Positions 11,938 to 42,774 of a stretch of DNA of 64,000 bases are shown in pieces (position 1 is the first letter of the stretch; the number at the start of each line of letters is the position of its first letter). The translations under genes and the position numbers were made by a program. The notes below the pieces were generated by a model. The model was not told where the DNA came from. It did no database searches and saw nothing but the letters and a program-made list of their open reading frames with translations. This stretch comes from Mastigias papua (Eukaryota; Cnidaria; Scyphozoa; Rhizostomeae; Mastigiidae), in contig OZ025268.1 of the NCBI GenBank assembly GCA_964019165.1, positions 16,768,352 through 16,832,351 of the forward strand, read 5' to 3'.

Positions 11938-14900
11938 TTATCTGTTTCTAGTTCTTCTACCGGACTTCGATTTCCTCAAAGGCTTGGTTGGAGGTACTGG
12001 AACAACTAGAGACAAAGATTGAAATGTGAAGCATATGAAAATATAAGTAATTGTCTAAAGCAAGGATAAGAACTATCCGAAGAGCAATTTCAAACAAAGA
12101 ATAGTATCCACACTTTTGAGATCGTTGAGAATTATCCTGGAACAATGATACAACAAGTAAAAACGAAGGTGAAATACAAATGTCTTCAAAGCATGTTGCC
12201 AATGCACCCGAGGCGTCATAAAATTGCACAGTCCCACTCCTTCAAACAGGTGCCTTCTGTTTTTCACTAATAATTTTTTTAGTTTCAAATCTATATCATA
12301 TGGCACAAGGCTTTTGAAAATACTTTTACTTTCTTTTTAAATGCGATGGTATCAAAAATTTATCGCAAAGTATGGTGATAGTTAAAAATTAAAGTTACTT
12401 GTAACTAGGCATAGTTCGCCGGAGACAAGTTGGCAACTAAAAAGTCAGAAAGTTTCATCTATCATGGTTACACAATCTTTGAGAAAATTCGAACTTTAAA
12501 GCAATACCCATAGGAACGAAGCAGTTTCCCTTAGGAGCATTTTACTTGTTGCTCTCTCTTTTGCAATTTATTTTAGATTGTAAATAGGACTTTAAATATA
12601 TTAGATTAGTTTATTCTGATAGCTAATTGCATTACAACTCTACTTATGGGATAGCCCCTCGAAAACCAGCACGTGTGCTGAAGGGCTACCCTCCTCCAAA
12701 GTTAATATATGAAATATGAAGCTAAATTGTGCAACAACGAATGTCTACACAAGTATACACAGCAAAGGCAATCATCTTCATGATCATGTGGAATTAAACG
12801 AGAAAAACAACTTGGATTTCTCCCAGAGGCCGTTCTTCTCAAGCTGACAACACCCCATGAGAATAAAACCTCGTCGCCAGTTTTCGGTTCTGTGACTTTA
12901 ATCATACTAAAACACATTTCATGTTTAAGCCAAAAGCGACAACATCAGCTATGAACGTTTGAGTGAATTCATAAATATTAAGAAAGCAGCACTATATTTC
13001 CTGGAACCAAGGTACGTATCTCAGATATCCGACAGCTAACGAAGGTCGAATTTCTTTATTGAATCAAAGTTACACAAAAATAGCAAAGAATTTTGCTTGC
13101 TTTAATACTTATTTCAGAAAGTGTAAAATCGCTTCAATTTACATCCTGCAATTTTATCATTTTGTCAAAGTCCCTGTGACTTTTCAACGCTATTGCAAAT
13201 TTTGATTGCAACCTTAAAGCGAATGTCCCTGCAGTGCTAGGCCTAATCACTTTAAAATAGCAAAGCGCGATATAAGCATCAAAATTTCCTAATACCCAGA
13301 AAAACATCACACAGGTACATTAACTAGTGCTCCTGATAATGATATAATGTACATTTATTGCTAACGAATTTGAAAGCTCTTAGTAGTTATCTTAAATTGG
13401 GTGATAAGGATAAACTACGTCCTAAAGAAATCTTGATAAGGTGAGGTGGTGTGGGAATAAGGAGGAGCTGTCGCAAGTCAAAGTCCCTGGAGGAAATCTG
13501 AATCTTCTCTGAGAAAGCTGAACGGTCTAGCCTTATATAATACTCTCCAAGGACGCAGATTTCAATGGTATGATTACAGAAAACTTTGCATTGTACGATA
13601 TAAGGCCAGTAAGGCAAGATAACTGTGCTTGCTTTACTCAAAAGAGAAAAAACCTTGGGGAAAATTGCAGCTATATCAAATTAATACCTTTAATGTCTTT
13701 TGGGTTAGATATAAAAACCACAATTTGAATAAATCTTTTGCAAGAAAAATTCTTTCTTTTAAGCTTACGAGCTAACTTCAAAAAATTTTTGAGCATGTAA
13801 ATTAGAAAGACAAAATACAAATTGTAATCTCTGAAAATACAATCAATCAAAGATAAAACATGTACATAATCATGATGTAACAGCAAACCTACCAGGGACT
13901 ATATCTGATCCCAGAGAAACGTTCGAGCTTTCTTCCCATGAAATTCTAAAAAGGGAACAAGTTTAGATAAGTCTCAAAACAGTAAGATTCAATATTAATT
14001 TGATAAACACATTGCTCGGTTAGATTTCTAATTGGGGCTTTTCTATAACTGAATATAGCAGAGAGTTGATGAAGACAACTTGGAAAAGTAAAATATTAAT
14101 TGATAAATATAAAATATAAATTTAGAAACTGCAACGTAGCAGTAATGAACGGGTAGATTGTAGATTTCTGTTAATAATACTTTGGGATATTACAAATATT
14201 CTTTTTTAAAGCCAAGAGTGAAAAAATAATCGTTCTAACTTTGCATATATTTGCTGTTGAAGGTTGGCTTCAACTTTTCCTCATTTAGCTATCAACCTTC
14301 CAACTTCAAATATGTATTGCACAATATATAACAATAAATGCACTATATTGTATTTTACATACTATATATTTACATACTATATATTTACATACTATATATT
14401 TACATACTATATATTTTGCATACTATATTTACTACTTTACATACTACAAAATACTATGTTGTTTATATGTCATACAGAACATATATTGTATGAAATAATA
14501 TTATATTAGATTACATTGTACTACATTATGTGCTATTAAATTATATTATATCATATCATACTACATTATTACATATCTCATCATATCATATTATATTATA
14601 TTATATTATATTATATTATATTATATTATATTATATTATATTATATTATATTATATTATATTATATTATATTATATTATATTATACTATATTATATTGTA
14701 TTATATTTATATCATATTACATTACATTATATTGTATTATATTATATTATATTATATTATATTATATTATATTATATTATATTATATTATATTATATTAC
14801 ATTATATTATATTATATTATATATATTATATTATATTATATTACATTATATTACATTACATTATATCATATTGTATTATATTATACTATATCATACAAAT

Positions 14901-17900
14901 ATCATACTATATTATATTACATTATGCTATCATATTATTTATTACATATTGTTTTAGTACAGTATATCAAGCCCTATTAAATCATCGATAATTATATGAG
15001 GTGTGTACTAGCAATTAAAGAATTCTACTAGAAATATATCTGTTTTGAAATGGAAGAAGCAATATTTAATTCGCTTACTGATTAAGATCTCTTAATAATG
15101 GCGTTGCACCATCCATATCTTCATAGCCATCAACATCTATAGAAAAAGTGAATACAGAAAGATATGAAAACTACAAAGTATCATACTCTTGGCAATTTGA
15201 ATTATCTTGAATCACAAATGAATAGTCAAAAATTGCAACTTATTACAAATCACAGTTGTAGAAATAGGAATCTCGGGCAAATACAAAAATCTGTGTCTAG
15301 CGATTTCTCGAATCGTAAAATACATTGTCTTACCTATATGAATATCATCTTGATCCAGAGAATTAACCCTGCAAAAAACAAATGATTAATTGTACACCAG
15401 AATATTGGAAAAACTTGGAGCTCGTTAAGTGTATCTGCTAATAGCACTGTAGCCCTTTTTATCTCATAAAATTCCTCGGTAAATATCCCTATCACTATGA
15501 TACGATTTGTCATAGCATATACTAGATATAAAAGATATGAGTTTTATTCTGAACATACCCATCAGGTCTCATGCTCGGTGGTAGTGGCATATCATCTATA
15601 TCACCTGAAAAAAACCGGATTGTAGATCATTTTGCTAGATTTTAATTGCCTACAAAGGCCAAGTTTCTGTGACAGCTTTCAAGCGACTGTGGCCCCTGCA
15701 GCTAAAGGCTTATTCCCTCGGGCACATTTTGAATTGTTTGCCCGCCTAAGAAGGATAGGTAGCTGATTTGGCATTTGGCTTGCAGTTGTGCTGAACATGT
15801 TTCCAGCCCTCGCGCCATTTGAACAAACAATACTTAACTTCCTAAAATCAAGTTGGTTATCGCAAACACCTCTCATGCGCGATGATCAGCTCACAAGGCT
15901 ACTTTCTTGCAGGGCGAAACGTAACCAGCTTAATACCTTCGACACTCAGGCAATTTCGTTTGTGGCCAGATTGAGCAATCTTGCTTTCTATTAGCTTGTA
16001 ATGAGTGCTGATCATGCACGAAATACATGTTTCTATAAGCATCGAATTACTTAATGCCACTTTCAAGCAGATCTCAGATCATCCAAATGCACGCTTGTAG
16101 GATAATAAATTGTCGCTGCGAGCTGCTAAAAACCAAGCAATAATCCTGTATTTACAATCAGGATTCATGAAACTCAACAACAATAGAGCATATACTCAAT
16201 ATTGCTTCATATGGAGATTTTCATTTTCCCTTGTTTAAAATGTGAAATTTATCTCGGAGTTCAATCTAACTATAATCTTGACCGTAGCAAGCACATAAGA
16301 ATTTTAAGTAGTTTTCCAAGTATCTGGCAAGAAATTAGTGCCGGGGAATACTTTGCTGCAGATGCAAAGAGGCAATCTCAGGTTTCAGCTTCATTACTGC
16401 TGTTAAATTAGGTGAGATGGTAATGAAACTGGAACGACAGATTAATTAGAATTGCATGATTGGTCTATGTCGCTACAGGGGAGGTATAATCAATCTTCAG
16501 CCCTATCGGCTAATGATCTCGAATATTCTTAAAATCGAAACAGCTACGGCCACACACAATCACACAATGTCATTAACAGGTTTGCTTAAGCTATATCTCT
16601 GAATTTACTACATGATAGGCTATTAGCAATATGATATAAAATTGCGCAAAGTAGTCAGTGGTCTGTATATCCTTAGGATCAGGCTGTTTAGGGTGAAAAT
16701 GTATAGAGTAGAGATGTCAATACAGAAAGCAAAGGGACGAGTTCCCAGCGATATCAAACATTGTAAATAGTTTTGAGGCCTCCATTGCACATGGGATAAT
16801 TTTGCTCTTCGATTATAGTACAAGTGGACACTATCAAAATAAATCATGCGAATGCCTGTAGTTAAAGCAGTATTCAATCAAAAACAATGAAAATATCTAG
16901 CAAGCACAATGTGAAACAGTCCCTTTGGAGCAATGAGAAGCCGCCTAATGATTAGCTATCCTCAAAACGGGACTGAGTGGCCATCAAACCAAAAACTGTT
17001 AGAGCAATACCGATGAGTACAAACCCCTACCCAAATGCCGCCATTAGGTACGAGTTTCAAATTTGAGATGGATATATGTGTATTGTAACCTCGCAGACTT
17101 ATTCAACTATATCTATAAAACTATAAAAATTCAGTAAGATAAGATGCTCTTCAAATATAATTTCTGCTACGTACAGATAGGTTCTCCTTTTTCGAATGTT
17201 AAAGTCTAAGGAATCGGCAGTTGATAGAAAATTCTCAAATCATGATGCTTTTTCTTACAAGTAGTACAACTCTCACCTAAAACTAGATCTCTCACTGCAC
17301 GCCGTTGCTCATCTGAATGTTGCACGCATCGCCCTGTTCTGAAACAAAAATGGGAAATTATAAGCTCTTGATTTGCCTGGAGAGATGCTTTCACAAAAAC
17401 TAAACATGATGAATAATAACTTCATTACTTATTACTGCCACAAGTGTTGTTCTACGCTTCCTCAAGAAGCACATCAGTAAGGAAGCACTACCGCTTAATA
17501 CAAATAGGGTTTTACAAAAAAGATTTCTCCTTCAAGATTGTAAACCCTAAATTTCTCCAGTAATTCGCAAACGTTGCTTGCAAATCTCTTGTGTTTCAGG
17601 TAACAAATGCTGGAACTCAGCTTTTAGTTTAATAATTCCGAACCTAAATATCTCCGTGACTTGCATACATTATTCTTCGCATAAGAAGGCTACGCAAAGT
17701 GATACAGGTTAGCTGATACACTGAAAATACAATTAAGCGATGGTACCTTGTACACATCTTTCCAGTATGCTCTGAAATTGCCCCACATGTCTAAGGGATA
17801 GAAAGAACATGTGAAATAATATAAGAAATAACATAGAAATGTTTTCTTTAAGATCCAGAAGTTCTTCTGCGAATCAAACAAAAACGTAAGGTCTCATCCT

Positions 17901-20900
17901 CATTCCTAAGGTAATTTTTCAATAACAAATACAAATCAGCTAATGGAATTCAAAATAAAACGCTCTACCAATATTGTTAAAGGCGCATTGACAAAACAAC
18001 AGCTAATCTGTATATAGCAATTATGATATCAAATTTGAAATATACCAAGTTCAGAATCCTATTACTACATGTCAAATATTGCCAAAAATTTGCCAGCATA
18101 GTTCATAGTTAACCAAAGGGGACAGCTTTGAAAGATGTCCCTGAAATAAACTCACCTGTGTCAGTAGAGCAGTCTTCTCCTCTGAAGAAAAATGAAGAAA
18201 TTACCATATAAAAAGAACACTCATAGATAATAATTGATAAAAGTTGACAGAAGTTAAGAATCATTTATAGAAATACTAGTGACTGGATGCTACACAAAAT
18301 GAAGCAATACAAACCTTGGCTGAGGGATTCAAGTGCTTGCAGGGTTGGTCCAGCCTATAAAAACATATAGGAATGCAATTTCAACATTTTTCATGAGAAC
18401 AGCATGGAGTGCAAAACATGTCCCAGCCCAGTGTGTTGCAAATAGTTTCTCTCATTCAGCATATGAAAACCTTTGACCTCTTCAAAAACCCTTCCTACAT
18501 TTTAATACAACCATACTTATTCAAATAAATGCAGGGGCTCTTACAGTAGATTCAGCACATTGTTCAGATCTACAGATTTGAGGATAACATATTTATAAAT
18601 GTAAATAGCATTCCCACTTAAAAAGCCAGTCTGGAAGAATAGAATCAAAAGGATAACTAAGGTGAGATATGCAATAATAAAGTGTTTCTAATAGGAAACA
18701 CAATCAAACCAGCAAATAGAGTTCATGGTAAAAACGTTTTGTGAATTTTCATGTATACCAGTTTGGTTTCAGAGCCATACAATCTCAGAGTGGTACATCC
18801 CTTTCATACATTACACAAATGTAGTTGTAAGCCCAATTCACAATGCATTTTATAAGACCTCAAGTTACATTTTACAAAGGAACAAATCACTAGGTAGACA
18901 ATAGAATTTCAAATAAGATAGATATGATAAGAAGCTTTCAATTTCAGATTACTGAATATGACTGATGAATACAAGCGCCAGAGATACAAACTTTTAAATT
19001 GCTATTTGTTTCACCACTTGCAGTTGAACAAGGAGTGCCAGGTCTAGAGCTATTGCCATTATTGCCATTTGCTCCATTTGTGCCACCACTTGCACTACTT
19101 GAACTCCTCTCAGTACCAGTTCCAACAGATCCAGTATCATGTGTCACTGACATCCTACTGCTTGTATATGGGTCTGCTGCTAAAGAAGTAAAGACTGAAT
19201 ACTCAATTTTGCTTTAGTACAGATTGGTTGAAAAAGTCAAATTATGGACATTCAATATTTCATCTCTTCTTGTCTCAATACAGTGTGCTGTAAAATAAAT
19301 TTCTAAGTTGGACAAGAAGAGGTATTGCAGTACTTTCCCTATGGTCTGTACATAAATACCTACCTTTCCGTGGGTTTATCTTGCGACTTCTGGGAGAACA
19401 GGTCACCTGGAGGTGGAGTAGAAGAAAAAGTACTTCCCACACATAATATAATCCATACTTTACAAAAGATTACATCACATACAGTTTCTATGGCATAAAA
19501 GTTTCATTAATATTAATATATCAATATTACCTGTGAGATCTTCATAACAATCAATAAATTCTTCAGCACCATAGTATCCTTAAAATTCCCTTGATGAGTG
19601 AGGAATGCTCTAATTGGGTAAAATAATCTCAAAATGACCCTGGAGAAGAATACCAACAATATCTACCTTGTCCTTGCGTAGTTTCCTCCCTAAAATTAAG
19701 AAGAACAAAAACTGCCTCATGTTCTGGTGGTTTCTAGAGAGTTATAAAGGTTGAAAGGGGGCCTAACAGTGAACTTTCATTATAATATCATGAATTAACA
19801 AAGTGAAATTGAAAATGAAAACTACTTTATCAGAGGAAGTGTGAAATACAATAGGAACTCTAAATTTTTTCCAATTAATATTCAAAATTAGAGAACTGAA
19901 TACTCTGAGAAAAATTTGCCAAAATAGGCAAGTACTATATAAGTATATAAAATCCAGAGTATGTAAAACCAATTAACCTTTTTGACAATGAAAGCATTTT
20001 GTCACTTCACTATCTACTCTCCCTCCTTAATCCTCATTCATTTCTTCTTTGAATTGCATGGGAATTAGCTACTCTTCTACATGTATTTGCACTTTTAATG
20101 GCAGAAACGTCCTTTCCCTATAGACAAACTAAAAATAACAAATACATAAATGCTTCATAACCTAACCAACCTCTTTTTTCATATTCATAAGACCAATCAT
20201 TGTCAAAATCATCATCTACATCAAATTCATCCATCTTGCCAGAAGTTGCAATCCTGTGAAGAAGTAATGGCATTTGTCTCTCATGGTGTAATGATATTTC
20301 AATATGCAGAATGCATAAAACCTAACCAGAATGCAAATACCATTTTTAGATATAATGGATTTACATCAGTTCTTCTGTGCTGCCAGGCATGTGACATAAA
20401 AATGTTTGAATATATGCATGCATGCATCCTCTAAGTATGTTGACAATGCAACATGGTCAGCCTTGCAAGGATAAATTACAAGAAATAGCATTACCTCCTA
20501 CTTGCAATTCTGCTACTATTTCTACCCATCCCCATACACTTCTCAAGATGAGGAGCAAACCGATTAGCTGCCATGTATCTCTGGCAGTTTGGGCATGCAC
20601 ACTCAATTGCCTTTTTCATTGGAGGTTGTCCAAACACATCAACTCCAGGTTCTTGTACAATAGCTTCATAAAGACAAAATGGAAGATAAAAATGGAAAGA
20701 AATGAATTATGAAAACTTTGGTAATGCACAATATAAATATATGATGGACTGATCAATAAAGAGCACTACTATCAGAATAAAAGGCTTCTCACAGCTGCCT
20801 AGAGCTTGTCATCAAATAATTGATTATCTTCATTTGCCACTATCTAAACTTCAAAAATTTCTAATCAAGTATCCAATATTGAGGGTTTATACAGGCTTTA

Positions 20901-22840
20901 TAAACCAACACAGCTGAGAAGCTTTCATATTACATACACTAAAAGAATGAGTTCTTTGGAATAACTCACCAAACTCCTTCTGTGATCTAAAAAAGGTAAA
21001 AAAGGGAAACTAAATAGCTGATGGTATGAAAAAATGTAAACTACAAGAGACTCTGGTAGCTTGATTTAGCCATTTTCAATGGAATGTTTACTACTGTTGT
21101 CCTATCTTGATGAGCTTCTTTGCAGAGCTTCCTACCAAATATTTCACACAATAACTTTAAATAATTCAAATCCCTCAAAACATACCAGCTAAACAATGAA
21201 TAGCTTGATTTCTAACATAATAACAATACCAATATTTCAGCATTGTAAGAAATTTAGCTCCCACCCTACTGTGAACAAAACATGTCAAGAATAAGTATGT
21301 AAGATAAACAAAAGAAAGCAACATGTTGGGTAGTTTGCTTCTTTCAAGCATCTCACAAAAAAGATTGTACACTAAGTTCCTGTAGGGGAGTACTATACCA
21401 GAAACATTTCAGTCTACCCAAAGGGCATATTTCCTAGTGCATTTCAAAAATACACATTGAAATGTGATCCACACTAAGATTATGGTCAGAAGCAAGAATA
21501 ACAGCAATCATGATAATTTAATCAACTCTTCACTGAACAGGCAATCTAAAGTAAACAAGAAGTTTTCCTTGAATCCTTCTAAATAGTTCAAAGGAAAGAG
21601 GTCTTTGCCATTATGGTAAAACTTGGTAGAGATCTAAAGAACAAAAATTTCAAATCAGTTGGTAAACCTTTTACAAAGAACTAAAACAGAAAGAATAAGA
21701 GAATAAAAATGGTGGAGTGCAACTACAACAAGACTTGTAAACAGAACTCACTCATTATCAATGTCATCCAAAAGGAATCTACCGAGTCTAACAGATTTAT
21801 GAGTTTCGAAGCATATCCCAATTGCAACATAGTCTATCATCTCATACATTAATTGAACAAAAGGGTCCTGAAATAAGAGAAAAATACAGCCTCTAAAAAC
21901 AGAAAAAATAAATGAGAAAGATTTGAAGCAAATGCAAAATCAAAGAGAATTTTGTAATAAAAGATAATCAAAGCATCCTTGCTGGTGAATCTGGATTTCT
22001 TTGACCCAAATATAACCATCAATGGTTTACCATCACCACTGCCAACAACTGTCAGAAATATACGTGGTCCATCATGTAATACCCAACTACAGAGTTTGGC
22101 CGATTTTGATGAGATCTCGAGTGAACACAAGCAAAATCTTAGGTGTGCAAGTGTGCACTTGGTCTCAGGGTGCACTGTAAGTGTGCATTTGACTTTTTGG
22201 GTTAGAAAGAGCAAGTATGGCTATTTTCTGTATGTTATGCTGAGGAATAATATGGTAAAACAAATGCTTCATTAATATTGTTATAATAGCTTGATAGCTT
22301 GAAAAAATATGCTATGAATCAAATTAAGCTATAAAACCACACCCTGCCAAACCTTTCAACATCTTGTCATGCCCATTTCAAGGTGTGCAGCACCATTTGT
22401 AAAAAAATCTTGAGTATGTGCTTTCCAAACTCTGCAGTCAGGGTGTAATAGTAATACAAAAGTGTAAAGAGGTCAATACCCTTGGGGTACCAAGGCCTCA
22501 AAATGGTAAGATAGTTTTGATTTTTGATTGGCTCCTGTTACCATCGAGTTATGAGCAGTACCCTTGCACTCTACACCTGGCTCTACGCCTGGCTCTATCC
22601 TGGGCTCTACCCATAACACCTTCTTGATGGTACCTCTGAGGTCTCACTAAGATTGCTATACTTTGCAGAATGGTGTTGAAGGAAGATAAGACATACAATA
22701 TTAGCAAAAAATGATAAATAAAGTGATAAAGTGTACTCTAATGGTAAGCCAGAAGGCTCATCAGGATGGCACTTTACAGAAGGAATTCATAAACTTACTG
22801 AGGGATCAAATTTCTGTACGGATTCATCTTTGTTTGTCAT
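11938..22840 (-). CDS. ATXN7L3: Ataxin-7-like protein 3 (SAGA deubiquitinase module, Sgf11 homologue)
   Basis: Exons, 5' to 3': 22840-22799, 21867-21752, 20986-20970, 20663-20495, 20253-20171, 19689-19667, 19406-19364, 19179-18992, 18354-18315, 18181-18156, 17790-17747, 17338-17277, 15604-15559, 15368-15334, 15136-15079, 13945-13893, 11996-11938. All have GT-AG borders and join in phase to 367 aa (human about 347). The N-terminus ([15 protein letters not shown]) matches the ENY2/USP22-binding helix region. Exon 4 encodes the Sgf11 C2HC zinc finger (CPNC...HLEKC), followed by the conserved MGRNSSRIA and NDWSYEYEK. Exons 10-12 encode the SCA7 finger ([12 protein letters not shown]...[14 protein letters not shown]), which in this family contacts nucleosomes. 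Known role: activates the USP22 deubiquitinase for H2B/H2A in SAGA. The tail (exons 13-17) is acidic then basic and poorly conserved; an extra phase-neutral exon there could have been missed. Introns hold a pentanucleotide array and a repeat copy. Confidence 0.93.
14355..14420. repeat. Short 16-bp tandem repeat
   Basis: About four copies of a TACATACTATATATTT unit lie in the intron between the last two-thirds exons of ATXN7L3. The array runs into degenerate related sequence. Confidence 0.8.
14575..14925. repeat. ATTAT pentanucleotide satellite array
   Basis: Long run of the 5-bp unit ATTAT/TATAT with scattered substitutions (ACATT, TGTAT). It lies in the 15136-13945 intron of ATXN7L3. Open frames across it are repeat artefacts. 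Confidence 0.9.
16856..17150 (+). repeat. Interspersed repeat, copy 1
   Basis: About 295 bp similar along its length to 24050-24345 in the same orientation; shared stretches include ACCAAAAACTGTTAGAGCAA and GACTGAGTGGCC. No coding capacity or clear terminal repeats. Probably a SINE- or MITE-type element lying in the ATXN7L3 intron between exons 12 and 13. Confidence 0.75.
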
Positions 22841-24049
22841 CGCCTTCAAGCTTGATTGGTAGGCAAGTCTAAGGAAACGCTACAAAAACATCACAAGAAG
22901 GCCTTACTTGATTGCTATGTAGGGTTTTTCGTAGTTTGATGGGACAAACGAAGGATTACAAGGAAAAAAATCAAGTTGCGTTGTACGAAAGCTTGTCTTT
23001 ACAGGAAGTTATATTGAATAATATATGCAATAGCAGCCTTACTGCTTTCAGATAGCTGCGTATTTTCTCCTCTAAAAAGACGATACTTCACACAAGATGA
23101 TCTAGACCGGGAAAATACCATGCAAATCACCGGCAGTCATACGGGAAATGGTGATTCCGGTGTGAGTGGATTCTGATATTGTATGTATTCTGAATGTGGA
23201 AAAACAACAAAGTGTCTCGTACCTTAGGGTTGGATGATCAGATAGCTTTTCACTTTGAGAATACGCTTAATCAGTGATTCAAACTATACCATCAAATCGT
23301 TCAACTCTTCCAAAAACAAACTTTAAATGCAAGGCATTGGAATTATTGTCATGCCTGCACACTAGCAAATTGTTTACAACAGCAACAAAAGTCATTCTAA
23401 GAATGAACCTCGCTTTGAGAATTCAAATTCAAATTAGCGTTTAGCGTGGTTATTGGACTAATGTAGCAATATGTCACAAACAACGACAGTTTGGTTTCCA
23501 CAACACTTTCAAAGATGGATTTTCGAAGGTACCCACCACTTATTGAATTTAATTTTGTACCTAGGAATCCAATTTTGAGGAAAAATAATAGTCTGTATTT
23601 GATTTTGCTACACTATGTAAAGTGTGAACTGTACTCCATACCTTCAGCAGAAGCAAGGTTTCGCCGGATTTGCAGTTTAGGGTAACCTAAGTGCGGCACT
23701 ACTTACCAATGACTTAGGGTCACTGGGGTTAGGGTTTTGTGTAGGGTAAGTCAGGTTAGGGTTAGCGTTCATTGTAGAATGGATGGAAGTTTCTTAATGG
23801 ACACAGATGTCAAAGTTCATTCAGCAAAAAATAGGAGCATATAAGTAACTGGTAAGTACAGTAGTGTCGTACTTTTTACAAGGGTCAAGGAAAGTCAGGG
23901 AAAAGTGTCTTATTGGATGGGCGTGGTAGAGTGTTGAAAGGCGACAGGGCGTGGTTTATTTGGTTACATTGAATATTTTCCAACTAACATAATGATAAAA
24001 ATGAAGTAAAAAGTGCTTTGCTGATGTGCAACAGTGCTACACTGGGCTG

Positions 24050-24345
24050 TAGCTAAAGCAGGATTCAATCAAAAAACAATGAAAATATCTAGTAAGCACT
24101 ATATGAGACAGTCCCTTTAGAGCAGTGAAAAGCAGCCTGATGATTAGCTATCCGCAAAAAGGGACTGAGTGGCCTTCAAACCAAAAACTGTTAGAGCAAT
24201 ACCGCTGAGCACAAACTCTTACCCAAACACCGCCAATAGGTACAAGTTCAAATTTGAGATGGATATTATATATATCGTAACCTTGCAGATGCAGAATCAT
24301 TCAACTATATGTATGAAACTATAAAAGTTCAGTAATATGAGATAC
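24050..24345 (+). repeat. Interspersed repeat, copy 2
   Basis: Direct copy of the repeat at 16856-17150, differing by scattered substitutions and small indels, so the two insertions are old or came from different source copies. Confidence 0.75.
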
Positions 24346-24954
24346 TGCAACAATGCTACACTTTTGGCAACAATGCTACACTGAGAGCCATACTACTGAA
24401 CCAAATTTTAGTCTTGGAGATACCTTTTTAGCTAATCTAGAGGGTAAAGTTTAAAAATTTTCTCCCATGTGAGATCCAACCATGGTGACTCCTCCTGTGT
24501 CACTAAACAAAATTATCAGCCTTCCAGGTACAGACATGTGGTGCTACCCCTGTAAGGTGTTCTGTTTGGTAAAAGAGTATTAATAATGTTTAGTTAGTAA
24601 GAATTGCATTTTGCCTTAATGGAAAGAAAATTCTGAGTGATAAAATGCACATGTGCACATTGATTAGGATGATCTACAGTTTCATGAGTAAATTTGCCCG
24701 TGTAGTCCCCTTTCCACTCAACCTCCTCACTCAGAATTGTCAAGATACACTAGTGCTTGCATCAGTGTAGTATTTAGAGTTGAGTTTTTAGGAACTATTG
24801 TGCCAGTACAATTGGGTAATTTGTTGCTTGATGATATGATACTTAAGCTTTTAGTTTTATAAACTTGAAGACGTATTTGCAAGCTCTATCTTTTGTTAGT
24901 ATTTGCTTGTATGCTTAAAGTTGCTCTCTTTTGACTTGCATCATTATTGAACCC

Positions 24955-25070
24955 CTCAGGTCAGGAGGGAAATGTCCTTTTCCCAGAAAGGTCAGGGGAA
25001 AATGCATGTTTTCCAGAAAAAGTCAGGGAAAATCTGTACTTTCTAGGTAAAAGTCAGGGAAAGTTTTTTC
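24955..25070. repeat. Degenerate tandem repeat, about 30-bp unit
   Basis: About four imperfect units each contain GTCAGGGAAAA followed by a pyrimidine-rich part (TTTCCAGAA, TTTCTAGG). A related AAGTCAGGGAAAAG word occurs at about 23890. Confidence 0.6.
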
Positions 25071-26246
25071 AAAAAGTCCATAATAAGCTCTGTTTTATCA
25101 TCTGCTTCAACTCTATGCATCATAAGGAGTAAGTTGGTATATAATTTATGGCAATTTGGCAGTTAGCCTATAGTGCACATCCAACTGAACTTAGGCAAGC
25201 TTGTCATATGCACACCATACAGTTTTAGGATAAAAATGAGATTTTCTACACTCAGTATGATTATATCAAACTTGCTAGCATAAAAATTACCCTAGAATTG
25301 CACACCAAACCAAATACCCCATCACCACAACGTATCATAGCTCAGTATCAACAAGCACTCATACATATGGCCGCTGGCAAGCAATGGGTGAACTTGCAAA
25401 GTGTTAACTATATTGTTGTCATTTTTTTCTGGACATATTAAAAGACCTCCCATATCCCTCTACGCATATTATTTACCTCAGATGGATTTGTAGGATGTTT
25501 CTATGGGGTGGGACACAACAGATTTCTTTAATTCAGTTCTGGCAAAACAGGGTAGACATTTTCACACCCTAGGGTCTCAATGTCAAAGAAGTAGAAATAT
25601 AATCTTATTGCTAATTTAAGCTTCACTCTCCCTTTTCTATTTTACTATTTATCATGATTTTGAAGTGAAAGTGTGGGGAAATTATGGTGTGCTCTACCAT
25701 GAAGCCATTGGGTCACCCTTTCAGACTATTGCTCAAAGGCAAATCATTTGCCCACACTACCCCTCCTAGTGTCATGATTGATTTGATTGATTTCGTTTTG
25801 CAACATTTGATGAGAGTAAGGTTCTCTTTTGTGAAGGAAGGCCCAGTTTTTCCTTGAGGTGTGCATATGACAGGTGTGGCCAGACTGTAGCTTGTGAGCC
25901 TTATGAAGGTCTTTGAAATGTATCCAATGGCTCTTGGAACATATTGAGTTAAGCTAATCAATACATAAGGACACTCTTTCTCTATAACAGGAAGGAATCC
26001 AAGGGAGGCTTTTTCAGGGGGTTGTCAATTGAAGGATTTACAATGTTAAAACCTGGGGGTACGTATAGTACCATTGCTTTGAACACTACAAGCCAGTGAA
26101 AGCCAAATGCTTGTCTATTTTTAATATTGTTTTGTTTATTTATGAATAGCTGACTGATGGATAGGCATGTAGCCTGGTCATTTTGGGATGCAGAGAAACA
26201 AAGAATAGATGCCAATTTATTGCTAATTACATAGTAATTGCTAAAT

Positions 26247-42525
<16,279 letters not shown>

Positions 42526-42774
42526 TTCATATACATATTATATAATATATCAATTGATTGACTTCAGGAAGCCTACTACTTTGGAAGCTTTTGTTGAGGC
42601 CACATTGAGTTGTTTTTGCCTGTCTAATATTTGAGGTTGCTTTGAGTTGTTCCAGTGTGTGTTATTGTCTCTATTTCATAGCAATTTGTGTGGTATCAGT
42701 ACTGACAGGCTATAATTACCTCTTATTGTAGAAAAATTCTTTTGTCGAAAAGGATTTCACTCGTTTTGTGTTGT

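Larger units (their letters stand above)
22841..26246. other. Region between divergent ATXN7L3 and IQCB1
   Basis: Both flanking genes start here and read outward, so their promoters must lie inside, but I see no decisive promoter motif. Contents include TTAGGG-like words at about 23690-23770 (too few to call telomeric), the second copy of the 295-bp repeat (24050-24345) and a 20-bp duplication (GCAACAATGCTACAC) at about 24346-24385. An imperfect tandem repeat around AAAGTCAGGGAAA lies at about 24955-25070. No additional coding region is supported. Confidence 0.5.

Noticed and set aside
12702..12917. Possible extra ATXN7L3 exon
   Set aside because: No matching acceptor/donor pair in phase. 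Exon 13945-13893 already joins directly in phase to the terminal exon 11996-11938.
23690..23770. TTAGGG words suggesting an interstitial telomere
   Set aside because: Only a few separated copies, not a tandem array.
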